NCBI RefSeq assembly: GCF_900187015.1
Contig: NZ_LT906479.1
Span: 1-64,000, forward strand
DNA: 64,000 nucleotides
Reading direction: 5' to 3'
From: Serratia ficaria
Lineage (GTDB): Bacteria > Pseudomonadota > Gammaproteobacteria > Enterobacterales > Enterobacteriaceae
Below the pieces are notes generated by a model. The model searched no databases. It was not told the DNA's origin and saw only the letters and a program-made list of their open reading frames with translations. This document shows positions 11,656 to 22,428 of this stretch, piece by piece (the stretch's first letter is position 1; each line of letters starts with the position of its first letter). The position numbers and the translations under genes are program-made.

Positions 11656-12252
11656 GCTGCCGCTGATCGCCATTCTGCGCGGCATTTTGCCGCAGGAGGC
11701 GGGCGCCCACGTGCAGACGTTGCTGGCGGCGGGGTTCGACGCGATCGAAATCCCCCTGAACTCGCCGGACTGGCGGCAAAGCATCGGCGATGCGGTGAGA
11801 ACCTTCGGCGATCGCGCCTTGATTGGCGCCGGCACCGTGCTGCAGCCGTCGCAGGTTGACGAGCTGGCGGCGCTGGGCGCCAAGCTGGTGGTGACGCCCA
11901 ATACCCAACCGGCGGTGATCCGGCGGGCGGTGGCGCTTGGGATGACGGTTTGCGCCGGCTGCGCCACCGCTTCCGAAGCCTTCAATGCGCTCGATGCCGG
12001 CGCGCAGGCGCTGAAGATCTTCCCGTCCGTTTCCTTCGGCCCGGACTATATCAAGGCGCTGAAAGCCGTGCTGCCGCCGCAGGTGCCGGTATTCGCCGTT
12101 GGCGGCATTACGCCGGAAAATTTGCATCGGTATCTGGCCGCAGGCTGCGTGGGCGCCGGGCTGGGCAGCGATCTCTATCGCGCCGGTCAGCCGCTGGAGC
12201 GTACTGCGCACCAGGCCGCCGCTTTTGTTCGAGCCTATAAGGAAGCCACAAA

Positions 12253-12256
<4 letters not shown>
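11639..12256 (+). CDS. dgoA: 2-dehydro-3-deoxy-6-phosphogalactonate aldolase
   Basis: This class I KDPG/KDPGal aldolase cleaves its substrate to pyruvate and glyceraldehyde 3-phosphate. The start is put at the ATG at 11639 ([15 protein letters not shown], 205 residues), which has AAGGAG 9 bases before it and matches the E. coli length; a TTG two codons earlier is less likely. Visible are GAGTVL, the Schiff-base lysine in ALKIFPS, and the phosphate-binding GGITPENL. The reading frame begins inside dgoK and ends by overlapping the dgoD start (ATGA). Confidence 0.94.
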
Positions 12257-13401
<1,145 letters not shown>

Positions 13402-13464
13402 GGGGCTGGTCCGAAATAAATAAAAAATTTTAAAGTCACGCTAAATAAGACATCTCAAGCCTGT

Positions 13465-13490
13465 CTCGCTTAACGTCGCCGTTAGGCGAG
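13465..13490 (+). terminator. Strong hairpin between dgoD and the first MFS gene
   Basis: CTCGC-TTAACG and CGTTAG-GCGAG pair around TCGC to give an 11-position stem that is perfect apart from one T-G wobble. No T run follows, so it may attenuate transcription or protect the upstream mRNA end rather than terminate fully. Confidence 0.5.
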
Positions 13491-13526
13491 GCGTTCACCT
13501 GCAAATAAACCGTGTGAGGGTAGGCG

Positions 13527-14846
13527 ATGAATAACGATCTGTACTCCTCAACAATTAAAAAAATGAATGTCAGAATCATACCTTTTATTATGATTCTTTA
13601 TCTGATCGCCTATATCGATCGCGCGAATATTTCCGTTGCGGCCTTGCAAATGAATGCCGATCTGGCCATGACGGCGGAAATGTACGGCATCGCCGCCGGC
13701 ATATTTTATATTTCCTATATTTTATTTGAGGTGCCCAGCAACGTTATTTTAACCCGCGTCGGCGCGAAATTGTGGATCGCGCGCATTATGCTGACCTGGG
13801 GGGCGATCGCCGCCGGCATGAGCCTGGTGCAAACCCCGTTCCAGCTGTATGTCATGCGTTTTTTACTCGGGGTGGCCGAAGCCGGCTTCACCCCCGGCAT
13901 CATCTACTATCTCTCCTGCTGGTATCCGCGCAGCGATCGGGCGCGCGCCATGTCGTTGTTTTATATCGGCGCCGCGCTGGCTTCGGTGATCGGGCTGCCG
14001 ATTTCCGGTTCGATCCTCAATATGCACGGTTTTTTCGGTATCGAAGGCTGGCGCTGGCTGTTTGTGCTGGAGGGCATTCCGGCGATGGCGCTGGGGGTGG
14101 TGGTGTATTTCTATCTCGATGACTCGCCGGCGCAGGCGCGCTGGCTCAGCCCGCCGCAGCGAGCGTGGCTGGCCGCCACGCTGGCGGCGGAGTCTGCCCA
14201 GGCGCCGATCGGCCATCGCCACGGCTGGAAAACGGCGCTGAAAAACCGGCGCGTATGGTGGTTAAGCGTGCTGTGGCTGCTGCAGGCGTTCGGCACCATC
14301 GGCATCACCCTGTTTTTGCCGCTGATCGTCAAGGGCGTGGTGACGGAACAGAGCAATTTCATCGTCAGCCTGTTGTCCGCCGCCCCCTTCCTGTTCGCCT
14401 GCATTTTCATGTATCTGAACGGCAGGCACTCCGATATCACCAAAGAGCGCTCCCGGCATCTGGGGCTGCCGCTGATGGGGGCCGGGCTGTTGCTGTTGCT
14501 GGCGCTTTACAGCCATAACCTGGTGCTGGCCTACGGGCTGCTGGCGTTGACCGTCGGCCTGAACTGGGCGATCACGCCGGTGTTCTGGGCGGTGACGACC
14601 GAAACCGTCGCGGGCGTGGCCGGCGCGGCGTCGATCGCCTTGATCAATGCGGTGGCCAATATTGCCGGGCTGATATTTCCGCCGGTGATGGGGCGAATCA
14701 AGGACGTCACTCACAGCTATACCGCCGCGCTGATCCTGGTCGCCGCGGCGCTCATCGTCGGCGGATTGATGGGGCTGCGGCTGGGGCGAAATCCGCGCCC
14801 GGCCGCGTCATCGGGCCCGGTCAACGCCGCCGATCATCATCCGTAA
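13527..14846 (+). CDS. MFS transporter, anion:cation symporter family (extra carrier in the dgo cluster)
   Basis: The 439-residue protein has the 12-helix pattern of the major facilitator superfamily. The signature AYIDRANISVAALQMN in the first helix/loop places it with the ACS family (carboxylate and sugar-acid carriers, including tartrate-type symporters). It is clearly different from DgoT, which follows 75 bases later. E. coli has no such gene between dgoD and dgoT. It may bring in a related sugar acid, but the substrate is not readable from sequence. A GTGAGGG ribosome site precedes the ATG. Confidence 0.85.
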   Translation: MNNDLYSSTIKKMNVRIIPFIMILYLIAYIDRANISVAALQMNADLAMTAEMYGIAAGIFYISYILFEVPSNVILTRVGAKLWIARIMLTWGAIAAGMSLVQTPFQLYVMRFLLGVAEAGFTPGIIYYLSCWYPRSDRARAMSLFYIGAALASVIGLPISGSILNMHGFFGIEGWRWLFVLEGIPAMALGVVVYFYLDDSPAQARWLSPPQRAWLAATLAAESAQAPIGHRHGWKTALKNRRVWWLSVLWLLQAFGTIGITLFLPLIVKGVVTEQSNFIVSLLSAAPFLFACIFMYLNGRHSDITKERSRHLGLPLMGAGLLLLLALYSHNLVLAYGLLALTVGLNWAITPVFWAVTTETVAGVAGAASIALINAVANIAGLIFPPVMGRIKDVTHSYTAALILVAAALIVGGLMGLRLGRNPRPAASSGPVNAADHHP

Positions 14847-14921
14847 CCCTGACCCGGCGGGGCTTACCCTACAACAGCGCCCCGCCATGATTAAAATCCG
14901 AAACATAACGGAATAACGATA

Positions 14922-16214
14922 ATGGACATGACCTTGACCTCAACACCAAAAAGCAAACGCCGCTACCTGACGTTATTCATGATATTTGTCACGGTAGTGA
15001 TCTGCTATGTCGATCGCGCCAACCTGGCGGTGGCCTCGGCGCATATTCAGCAAGAGTTCGGCATCAGCAAGGCGCAGATGGGCTATATTTTTTCCGCCTT
15101 TGCCTGGACCTACACCCTGTGTCAGATCCCCGGCGGCTGGTTCCTGGATCGCGTCGGCTCCAGGCTGACCTATTTCATCGCCATCATGGGCTGGTCGGTC
15201 GCCACGCTGCTGCAGGGGTTCGCCGGCGGGCTGGCGTCGCTGATCGGCCTGCGTGCGGTGACCGGGCTGTTCGAGGCGCCGGCTTTTCCCACCAACAATC
15301 GCATCGTCACCAGCTGGTTTCCCGAGCAGGAGCGCGCGTCGGCGGTCGGGTTCTATACTTCGGGGCAGTTTGTCGGGCTGGCGTTTCTCACGCCGTTGCT
15401 GATTTGGGTTCAGGAGCTGCTGAGCTGGCACTGGGTATTTATCATCACCGGCGCCGTCGGCATCGTCTGGGCCCTGGTGTGGCGGCGGGTTTACCGGTCG
15501 CCGCGCAACAGCAAAGGCGTGAATGCGGCCGAGCTGGCGTATATTCAGGCCGGCGGCGGCATGGTGGACGGCGACGCGGCGGCGGAGAAAAAGCACCGCG
15601 TGGCGCTGACCGCCGCCGACTGGAAGCTGGTGTTTCATCGCAAGCTGATCGGGGTTTATCTGGGCCAGTTCGCCATCACTTCGACGCTGTGGTTCTTTCT
15701 TACCTGGTTCCCGAACTATCTGACGCAGGAAAAGCATATCGCCGCGCTGACCGCCGGTTTCATGACCACGGTGCCGTTCCTGGCGGCGTTCTTTGGCGTG
15801 CTGTTGTCCGGTTTTGTCGCCGATCGGCTGCTGCGCAGCGGCCGATCCATCGGCTTCGCGCGCAAAACGCCGATCGTCTGCGGGTTGCTGCTTTCCACCT
15901 GCATCATGGGGGCTAATTACACCGACGATCCGCTGTGGATTATGGCGCTGATGGCGTTGGCGTTCTTCGGTAACGGCTTCGCCTCCATTACCTGGTCGCT
16001 GGTTTCATCGCTGGCGCCGACCCGCTTGATTGGCCTTACCGGCGGGGTGTTCAACTTCGTCGGCGGGCTGGGCGGCATCACGGTGCCGCTGGTGGTGGGC
16101 TATCTGGCGCAGGATTACGGCTTTGCGCCCTCGTTGATCTACATCGCCGCGGTGGCGCTGATTGGCGCGCTGTCGTATCTGCTGCTGGTCGGCGATGTGA
16201 AACGCGTCGGCTGA
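14922..16214 (+). CDS. dgoT: D-galactonate:proton symporter
   Basis: The 430 residues align without gaps to E. coli Dgo[17 protein letters not shown] in helix 1, [18 protein letters not shown], and the end [10 protein letters not shown]. DgoT imports D-galactonate with protons across the inner membrane, feeding DgoD, DgoK and DgoA. It is the last dgo gene. The start follows ACGGAATAACGATA; no other good start lies nearby. Confidence 0.94.
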   Translation: MDMTLTSTPKSKRRYLTLFMIFVTVVICYVDRANLAVASAHIQQEFGISKAQMGYIFSAFAWTYTLCQIPGGWFLDRVGSRLTYFIAIMGWSVATLLQGFAGGLASLIGLRAVTGLFEAPAFPTNNRIVTSWFPEQERASAVGFYTSGQFVGLAFLTPLLIWVQELLSWHWVFIITGAVGIVWALVWRRVYRSPRNSKGVNAAELAYIQAGGGMVDGDAAAEKKHRVALTAADWKLVFHRKLIGVYLGQFAITSTLWFFLTWFPNYLTQEKHIAALTAGFMTTVPFLAAFFGVLLSGFVADRLLRSGRSIGFARKTPIVCGLLLSTCIMGANYTDDPLWIMALMALAFFGNGFASITWSLVSSLAPTRLIGLTGGVFNFVGGLGGITVPLVVGYLAQDYGFAPSLIYIAAVALIGALSYLLLVGDVKRVG

Positions 16215-16260
16215 TCCGGTAAGATGGCGGCTCAGTGCCAGCATGCGCAGGGGAGCCGCC

Positions 16261-17541
16261 ATGAGCCATCGGGAAAAACAGCTGACTTTCGACCCACGGG
16301 GACATCAGTTAACCAACATCAACGTCTGGACGCCGGACAGCCGGTGGCTGGCCTACGACGTGCGGCCCGCCGGCGCCTCCTTCACCGGCCTGAGCATTGA
16401 ACGGGTCAACGTCGCCAGCGGCGACGTTGAGGTGGTGTACCGCGCCCAGCACGGCGCTCACGTCGGCGTGGTCACCGTCAGCCCCGATGCGCCGGCCCGC
16501 TACGTCTTTATCCACGGCCCTGAACATCCGGACAGCGCCTGGCATTACGATTTTCACCATCGTCGCGGGGTGATCGTCAGCGAACCCGATCGCGAACTGG
16601 CCATCACCCTCGATGCGCTGGACATTACCGCGCCTTACACCCCCGGCGCGCTGCGCGGCGGCAGCCATGTGCACGTGTTCAGCCCGGACGGCAGCCGGCT
16701 CAGCTTTACCTATAACGATCACGTGATGCATGAGCGCGATCCGGCGCTGGATCTGCGCAACGTCGGCGTAGCCGTGCCGCTGCAGGGCGTGAACCCGCCA
16801 AAACAGCATCCGCGTGAATATGACGGCAGCCATTACTGCGTGCTGGTCAGCGAGACTACGCCGCAGCCGCAGCCGGGCAGCGATCAGATCACCCGTGCCT
16901 ATGAAGAAGGCTGGATTGGCGGCAATGGCTACCTGAAGCCCGACGGCCAGCGGCAGCGCTGGGCGCTGGCGTTTATTGGCGATACGCTGTCCGCCGCCGG
17001 CGAGAAGCTGCCGGAGGTGTTTATTGTCGATTTGCCGCACCACGACGCCGACTACGCCAAAGCGGGCGCGCGGCCGATTCAGGGCACCGAGGACGCCTTG
17101 CCGGCGCCGCCGCGCGGCGTGAGCCAGCGGCGGTTGACCTTTACCGGCGGGCGGCGTTATCCCGGCGTCGCCACCGCACCGCGCCATTGGCTGCGCAGCT
17201 CGCCGGACGGCAGCCGGATAGCCTTCCTGATGAAAGACGACAACGGCGTGGTGCAACTGTGGACGGTGTCGCCGAACGGCGGCGAACCGCATCAGGTGAC
17301 GCACGGCGAGCATGGCGTGCAGTCGGCGTTCAGCTGGCACCCGCAGGGCGACAGGGTGGCGCTGGTGTGCGATAACAGCGTGATGCTGTGCGACATCGCC
17401 GGCGGCCGCATGCGGCGTTTGACGCAGCGCAGCGCCCAGCCGCCGTCGGGCGACGCGGTGGTGTTTTCACCCGACGGTAAAAAAGTGGCGTTTATGCGTG
17501 AAGTCGGCGGGTTCAGCCAGATTTTTGTCGCGCAAGCCTAA
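16261..17541 (+). CDS. yidR: YidR family protein (DUF3748), beta-propeller-like
   Basis: The product of 426 residues is clearly orthologous to E. coli YidR (shared stretches include IHGPEHPDSAWHYDFHHRRG and APYTPGALRGGSHVHVFSP). It contains repeated TolB/WD40-like blades such as SPDGSRIAFLMKDDN and SPDGKKVAFMREVGG, with no signal peptide. The function is unknown. The start at 16261 is preferred because GGGGAG lies just before it; an ATG 18 bases upstream has none. The position after dgoT is like E. coli, where cbr genes intervene. Confidence 0.9.
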   Translation: MSHREKQLTFDPRGHQLTNINVWTPDSRWLAYDVRPAGASFTGLSIERVNVASGDVEVVYRAQHGAHVGVVTVSPDAPARYVFIHGPEHPDSAWHYDFHHRRGVIVSEPDRELAITLDALDITAPYTPGALRGGSHVHVFSPDGSRLSFTYNDHVMHERDPALDLRNVGVAVPLQGVNPPKQHPREYDGSHYCVLVSETTPQPQPGSDQITRAYEEGWIGGNGYLKPDGQRQRWALAFIGDTLSAAGEKLPEVFIVDLPHHDADYAKAGARPIQGTEDALPAPPRGVSQRRLTFTGGRRYPGVATAPRHWLRSSPDGSRIAFLMKDDNGVVQLWTVSPNGGEPHQVTHGEHGVQSAFSWHPQGDRVALVCDNSVMLCDIAGGRMRRLTQRSAQPPSGDAVVFSPDGKKVAFMREVGGFSQIFVAQA

Positions 17542-17577
17542 GCGTTGCGGCGGCCGGCGCAGCGCCCGCCGCGAGAA

Positions 17578-17922
17578 TTAATGAGGGGTGGTATCGGCGC
17601 CCTGGCCCGGGTTGCCGGTGGCCGCCAAGTTTTGCTCTTCGCCGCGCAGGATGCGCGCTTTCGGTGAGTCTGCGGTGCCGTCGCTGCCGGAACGCAGGTA
17701 GTCGTAAGGCAACAGCACGGTATCCACCACCGCCGAGAACGGCAGGTCCAACGCCACCAGCGGCATCATCGCCCAGCTGGTATTGTCGTCTTTCAGCATG
17801 TCTACGCTGGCGCGGGTGCCGGGATAGTAGCCCTGATTCGGGCCGGTATGACTCATCACGCTGGAGCAACCGCTGGTCGCCAACAGCATGCAGCTGGTCG
17901 CTATCACTTTTATCGTTGTCAT
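17578..17922 (-). CDS. yidQ: YceK/YidQ family outer-membrane lipoprotein
   Basis: A 114-residue lipoprotein with signal MTTIKVIATSCMLLATSGC: the lipobox is TSGC, with acylation at Cys19. The following SSVMSHTG and YPGTRAS match E. coli YidQ, and DLPFSAVVDTVLLPYDYLR is the family core. The function is not known. It converges on yidR and is divergent from ibpA, as in E. coli. Confidence 0.9.
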   Translation of the reverse strand: MTTIKVIATSCMLLATSGCSSVMSHTGPNQGYYPGTRASVDMLKDDNTSWAMMPLVALDLPFSAVVDTVLLPYDYLRSGSDGTADSPKARILRGEEQNLAATGNPGQGADTTPH

Positions 17923-18088
17923 TGATCCATCCTGCAGGGTTGCTGTGCCCCTAAAATTTCCTGATTTATAACATCCCGTCGATGTTTTAAAAGAAGCAAA
18001 GTCCCGCTCTGTGGCGGTTCTCTCACTTTAGTGTAAGTGATAAAAAAACATTCGCAGCACAGATTGTCAATTTTTTGCCTGCCGCCGG

Positions 18089-18116
18089 CTTGAAATGACG
18101 AAGCTGGCCCCCATTT
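18089..18116 (+). promoter_or_regulatory. Sigma-32 heat-shock promoter of ibpAB
   Basis: CTTGAAA (18089-18095) and CCCCATTT (18109-18116) are separated by 13 bases. Both match the RpoH consensus (CTTGAAA, CCCCATnT) exactly. The predicted start near 18123 leaves a leader of about 105 bases before ibpA. Confidence 0.92.
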
Positions 18117-18124
18117 TGTTAGCA

Positions 18125-18230
18125 AGGCCGAATTAAGAATTTGCCGTAAGGGAATTCTGGCCAATTAGCCTGTCCGGAGTGGAAGGCTTATTTATGTAAA
18201 CCTCGCTGAAGTGCCTTAGGAGGCTGTTTT
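18125..18230 (+). promoter_or_regulatory. ROSE-type RNA thermometer in the ibpA leader
   Basis: CCTCGCT (18201-18207) can pair with the Shine-Dalgarno AGGAGG (18218-18223), leaving one bulged G. This is the hallmark UCGCU-bulge of ROSE elements, which hide the ribosome site at low temperature. ROSE control of ibpA is established in E. coli; here the pairing is read directly from the sequence. Confidence 0.8.
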
Positions 18231-18644
18231 ATGCGCAACTTTGATCTTTCCCCGCTATACCGTTCCGCGATCGGTTTTGACCGCCTGTTCAATGCGCTGG
18301 AGGCGGGACAAAGCCAGGGTAATGGCGGCTATCCGCCTTATAACGTCGAGCTGGTGGATGAAAACCATTATCGCATCGCCATCGCGGTGGCCGGGTTTGC
18401 CGAGCAGGAGCTGGAGATCACCACGCAGGACAATCTGCTGATTGTACGCGGCGCCCATAATCACGAACCGGCAGAAAAAACCTACCTGTATCAAGGTATT
18501 GCCGAGAGAAACTTCGAGCGTAAATTCCAGCTGGCCGAGCATATTCACATTAAGGGCGCCAAACTGGAAAACGGCCTGCTGTATATTGATCTGCAGCGTA
18601 TCGTGCCGGAAACATTAAAACCGCGTCGCATCGAAATTAAATAA
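18231..18644 (+). CDS. ibpA: Small heat-shock protein IbpA
   Basis: The 137-residue alpha-crystallin-domain protein matches IbpA in length and in the start [20 protein letters not shown]. It has the conserved [20 protein letters not shown] strand region and the C-terminal IEIK, a variant of the IxI/V tail that binds between dimers. IbpA coats inclusion bodies and holds unfolded proteins for DnaK and ClpB. It is driven by the sigma-32 promoter and ROSE leader above and forms an operon with ibpB. Confidence 0.96.
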   Translation: MRNFDLSPLYRSAIGFDRLFNALEAGQSQGNGGYPPYNVELVDENHYRIAIAVAGFAEQELEITTQDNLLIVRGAHNHEPAEKTYLYQGIAERNFERKFQLAEHIHIKGAKLENGLLYIDLQRIVPETLKPRRIEIK

Positions 18645-18725
18645 TTCTTCTTTCACCGGCGCCATGCCGCGTCGGTGAATATGCAATAGCTATCGGCCCG
18701 CCGACAGGGGGCTGAATAAACACAT

Positions 18726-18744
18726 CTCGCTTAAATAGAAGGAG
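18726..18744 (+). promoter_or_regulatory. Second ROSE-like thermometer, upstream of ibpB
   Basis: CTCGCTT (18726-18732) pairs with AAGGAG (18739-18744) over six base pairs with one bulged G, the same arrangement as before ibpA. A second hairpin, TTCACCG against CGGTGAA, lies just upstream near 18653-18679. Confidence 0.7.
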
Positions 18745-18752
18745 TTGTCCCT

Positions 18753-19181
18753 ATGCGTAATTACGATTTATCCCCGCTTCTGCGTCAATGGATTGGTTTT
18801 GATAAACTGGCCAGCTCAATGGGGGGCCAGGAGCCTCAGGGATTCCCGCCCTACAATATTGAGAAAAGCGACGACAACCATTATCGCATTTCCCTGGCGC
18901 TGGCCGGTTTCCGGCAGAGTGAGCTGGATATCGAAGTGGAAGGCCCGCGCCTGAGCGTCAGCGGCAAGCCGACTCCGCCGGAAAAGCAGGTCGAGTACCT
19001 GCATCAGGGGCTGGTGTGCAAAGAGTTCCAGCTGACGTTTACCCTGGCGGAACACCTGCAGGTTGCCGAGGCCAAATTCGAAAATGGCCTGCTGCATATC
19101 GATCTGGTGCGTCAGGTGCCGGAAGCGTTGCAGCCGCAGCGCATCGCCATCGGCAGCACGCCGGAGCTGGAAGCCAAATAA
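18753..19181 (+). CDS. ibpB: Small heat-shock protein IbpB
   Basis: This 142-residue paralogue of IbpA starts [20 protein letters not shown] and has the alpha-crystallin domain with the [20 protein letters not shown] strand region and the terminal IAI motif. IbpA and IbpB cooperate: IbpB helps release substrates to the refolding chaperones. It lies 108 bases after ibpA in one heat-shock unit, and its own ribosome site is covered by a ROSE-like pairing. Confidence 0.95.
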   Translation: MRNYDLSPLLRQWIGFDKLASSMGGQEPQGFPPYNIEKSDDNHYRISLALAGFRQSELDIEVEGPRLSVSGKPTPPEKQVEYLHQGLVCKEFQLTFTLAEHLQVAEAKFENGLLHIDLVRQVPEALQPQRIAIGSTPELEAK

Positions 19182-19207
19182 CCGTCTGAAAAACGGCGAT
19201 AATGATA

Positions 19208-19236
19208 CGGGGGAGGTCCAGCGGGATCTCCCCCGT
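19208..19236 (+). terminator. Terminator-like hairpin after ibpB
   Basis: CGGGGGAG and CTCCCCCG pair, with extra inner pairs, around a short loop 27 bases after ibpB. No T run follows. Confidence 0.5.
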
Positions 19237-19348
19237 TGCGTTCTGTGGCGTACCCCACATTCCCCCCGCATCGCGAGTGTCATAATCCCTTTAAAATGTG
19301 TGCCTTTGGCCGCGCGCCGGATGTTCAACTTTGGCAAGGATGTGAGCT

Positions 19349-21007
19349 ATGAGCGATATCGCCCTGACCGTCAGCATGTTGGCGCTGGTGGCCGTTCTCG
19401 GGCTGTGGATGGGCAATTGGAAAGTGTATGGGGTTGGGCTGGGTATCGGCGGCGTGCTGTTCGGCGGCATTATCGTCGGGCACTTCGCGCAAATGGGGCA
19501 GATCGACCTGAACGGCGATATGCTGCATTTTATCCAGGAGTTTGGCCTGATCCTGTTCGTTTATACCATTGGCATTCAGGTCGGCCCGGGTTTCTTCTCG
19601 TCCCTGCGGGTATCCGGCCTGCGGCTCAACGGCTTCGCCATTTTGCTGGTGCTGGCCGGCGGCCTGGTGGCGGCGGCGGTGCACAAGCTGTTCGAGGTGC
19701 CGCTGCCGATCGTTCTTGGCGTGTTCTCCGGCGCGGTCACCAATACCCCGGCGCTTGGCGCGGGCCAGCAAATCCTCACCGATCTCGGCTCGGACCCGTC
19801 ATTGGTCGACGGTATGGGGATGGGTTACGCCATGGCTTACCCGTTCGGCATCTGCGGCATCCTACTGGTGATGTGGCTGATTCGCCTGTTTTTCCGCATC
19901 AATATCGAGCGCGAGGCGCAGGCGTTTGACAGCGGCCCGGGGAGCCGGCGCGAGCTGCTGCACGCCATGAACGTGGCGGTGCGCAATCCTAACCTGCAGG
20001 GCATGGCGATCAAGAACGTGCCGCTGCTCAACGGCGAGGACATCATCTGTTCCCGGCTGAAGCGCGGCGAGCTGCTGATGGTGCCGGCGCCGCTTGAGCG
20101 GCTGGAGCTCGGCGATTACCTGCATCTGGTGGGCAAACGCGAGAGTCTGGAAAACGCCCGGTTGGTGATCGGCGAAGAGGTGGACGCTTCGCTGTCGACG
20201 CGCGGCACCGCGCTGCAGGTGGTGAGGGCGGTGGTGACCAACGAAAGGGTGCTGGGCAGCAAAATCCGCGATCTGAACCTGAAACAAAAATATGACGTGG
20301 TGATCTCGCGCCTCAATCGCTCGGGGGTCGAGCTGGTGGCGGGCAGCAACGTCACGCTGCAGTTTGGCGATATCCTCAACCTGGTCGGCCGGCCGGAGGC
20401 CATCGACGCGGTGGCGGCGATCGTCGGCAACGCGAAGCAGAAGCTGCAGCAGGTGCAGATGCTGCCGGTGTTCATCGGCATCGGCCTGGGGGTGCTGCTG
20501 GGCTCCATTCCGCTGTTCGTGCCCGGTTTCCCGGCGGCGCTGCGCCTGGGCCTGGCCGGCGGGCCGCTGGTGGCGGCGCTGATCCTCGGGCGCATCGGCA
20601 GCATCGGCAAGCTGTACTGGTTTATGCCGCCGAGCGCCAACCTGGCGCTGCGCGAACTGGGCATCGTGCTGTTTCTGGCGGTGGTCGGGTTGAAATCGGG
20701 CGGTAATTTCGTCGATACCCTGCTGCATGGCGAAGGGCTGGCGTGGATCGGCTATGGCGCGCTGATTACCGCGATCCCGCTGCTTTGCGTCGGCATTCTG
20801 GCGCGCACGCTGGGCAAGATGAACTACCTGACGCTCTCCGGCATGCTGGCGGGTTCGATGACCGATCCGCCGGCGTTGGCCTTCGCCAACGGTTTGCACC
20901 CCAGCTGCGGCGCCGCTGCGCTGTCCTACGCCACGGTTTATCCGCTGGCGATGTTCCTGCGCATCATGTCGCCGCAGTTGCTGGCGGTGCTGTTCTGGGC
21001 GATATGA
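19349..21007 (+). CDS. yidE: Putative transporter YidE (AAE family)
   Basis: The 552-residue membrane protein has the aspartate:alanine exchanger family layout: an N-terminal five-helix Asp-Al_Ex half, two cytosolic RCK_C/TrkA_C domains (about 190-370), and a second five-helix half ending LLAVLFWAI. The family includes AspT; the substrate of YidE itself is not established. Gene order ibpA-ibpB-yidE is as in E. coli. The start follows GGCAAGGA. Confidence 0.92.
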   Translation: MSDIALTVSMLALVAVLGLWMGNWKVYGVGLGIGGVLFGGIIVGHFAQMGQIDLNGDMLHFIQEFGLILFVYTIGIQVGPGFFSSLRVSGLRLNGFAILLVLAGGLVAAAVHKLFEVPLPIVLGVFSGAVTNTPALGAGQQILTDLGSDPSLVDGMGMGYAMAYPFGICGILLVMWLIRLFFRINIEREAQAFDSGPGSRRELLHAMNVAVRNPNLQGMAIKNVPLLNGEDIICSRLKRGELLMVPAPLERLELGDYLHLVGKRESLENARLVIGEEVDASLSTRGTALQVVRAVVTNERVLGSKIRDLNLKQKYDVVISRLNRSGVELVAGSNVTLQFGDILNLVGRPEAIDAVAAIVGNAKQKLQQVQMLPVFIGIGLGVLLGSIPLFVPGFPAALRLGLAGGPLVAALILGRIGSIGKLYWFMPPSANLALRELGIVLFLAVVGLKSGGNFVDTLLHGEGLAWIGYGALITAIPLLCVGILARTLGKMNYLTLSGMLAGSMTDPPALAFANGLHPSCGAAALSYATVYPLAMFLRIMSPQLLAVLFWAI

Positions 21008-21010
21008 CCG

Positions 21011-21032
21011 AAGGGCGCGGCGATGCGCCCTT
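21011..21032. terminator. Bidirectional terminator between yidE and avtA
   Basis: AAGGGCGC-GGCGAT-GCGCCCTT is a perfect 8-bp stem in the 33-base gap between two convergent genes; the outer A-T pairs serve both directions. Confidence 0.6.
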
Positions 21033-21040
21033 ATACGACG

Positions 21041-22294
21041 TCAGCCCGCTTCCTGATGCGCGCGCTCGATCTCTTCCGCCAGGACCGCCACCCCGCGTTC
21101 GATTTTCTCCGGATCCGGCACATAGTTCATGCGCATGCACTGGTGGGTGTGCGGCCACTCATGCTCCAGCCCCGGGAAGAAGTAGTGCCCCGGCACCATC
21201 AGCACGCCGCGCTGCTTCAGGCGCTGATACAGCAGCTCGGTGGTGATCGGCAGATCCTTGAACCACAGCCAGAGGAAAATCGCCCCTTCCGGCTTGTGGA
21301 TCAGGCAGCGCTCCGGCGAAAGGTAGCGACGGATGATCTCGATGGTGTGCTCGACGCGCTGCTGGTAGAACGGACGGATCACCTCGTTCGACAGGCGCAG
21401 CAGATCGCCGCGCTCGATCATTTCGGCCGCCAGCGCCGGCCCCATGCTGCCAGGCGACAGGCTGATGATGCCGTTCATGTTGGTCAGCGCGCTGATGACC
21501 TTCTCGTCGGCGATCACGATGCCGCAGCGCGAGCCGGGCAGGCCGAGCTTCGACAGGCTCATGCACAGAATGATGTTCGGGTTCCACAGCGGCGTGGCGT
21601 CGCTGAAGATGATGCCGGGGAAGGGCACGCCGTAGGCGTTGTCGATCACCAGCGGAATGCCGCGCTGCTGCGCCAGCAGATCGAGCTTCATCAGCTCTTC
21701 GTCGGTAATCACGTTGCCGGTCGGGTTGGTCGGGCGCGACACGCAGATCATGCCGATATCGTCGCCGATATTCAGGTGCTCGAAGTCAACGTGGTATTTG
21801 AACTGGCCTTCCGGCAGCAGCTCGATGTTCGGCTTGGCCGAAACGAACAGCCCTTCGTCCAGCCCGGCGTCGGCATAGCCGATGTATTCCGGCGCCAGCG
21901 GGAACAGCACGCGGCGGCGCGAACCGTCGGCGTAGCGGCCGGCGAACAGGTTGAACAAGTAGAAAAACGCGCTCTGGCTGCCGTTTGTCAGTGCAATATT
22001 CTGTGGAGAGATCTGCCAGCCGAGTTCGTCGCGCAGCAGATTGGCCAAGGCTTTCAGCAGCGCATCCTTGCCCTGCGGGCCGTCGTAGTTGCACAGCGCC
22101 TCGGTCAGTTTGCCCTGGTCGAGCAGGTCCTGGCACAGCTGTTTGAAGTAGCTCTCCATCTCGGGGATCTGCGCGGGATTGCCGCCGCCAAGCATGATGG
22201 CGCCGGGGGTGCGCAGGCCTTCGTTCAGGTCGTCCATCAAGCGGGTGATGCCCGCGTAACGGGTAAATTTGTCGCCGAAAAGTGAAAAAGTCAT
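21041..22294 (-). CDS. avtA: Valine-pyruvate transaminase
   Basis: AvtA (transaminase C) exchanges amino groups between valine and pyruvate, linking valine and alanine synthesis. The 417-residue sequence matches E. coli AvtA in length and has the fold-type I PLP lysine in MSLSKLGLPGSRCG, SRPTNPTGNV, and DNAYGVPFPGI. It is transcribed alone on the minus strand, 134 bases from malS. Confidence 0.96.
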   Translation of the reverse strand: MTFSLFGDKFTRYAGITRLMDDLNEGLRTPGAIMLGGGNPAQIPEMESYFKQLCQDLLDQGKLTEALCNYDGPQGKDALLKALANLLRDELGWQISPQNIALTNGSQSAFFYLFNLFAGRYADGSRRRVLFPLAPEYIGYADAGLDEGLFVSAKPNIELLPEGQFKYHVDFEHLNIGDDIGMICVSRPTNPTGNVITDEELMKLDLLAQQRGIPLVIDNAYGVPFPGIIFSDATPLWNPNIILCMSLSKLGLPGSRCGIVIADEKVISALTNMNGIISLSPGSMGPALAAEMIERGDLLRLSNEVIRPFYQQRVEHTIEIIRRYLSPERCLIHKPEGAIFLWLWFKDLPITTELLYQRLKQRGVLMVPGHYFFPGLEHEWPHTHQCMRMNYVPDPEKIERGVAVLAEEIERAHQEAG

Positions 22295-22369
22295 AGGTGC
22301 AGCAGTATTGTTTTTAGCAGGTAATCGCCCACCATACCGCCAGATAAATCAGGGTGCAATGCGGTTCAT

Positions 22370-22404
22370 AAAACGGCCTGTGGGCATAAACTTCGCCCAC
22401 AGGC
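22370..22404 (-). terminator. Terminator of malS
   Basis: GCCTGTGGGC (22376-22385) and GCCCACAGGC (22395-22404) make a perfect 10-bp stem. Read on the minus strand it is followed by CGTTTTA, about 25 bases after the malS stop. Confidence 0.8.
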
Positions 22405-22428
22405 TCATCTCCAGCATATTACGCTGAA

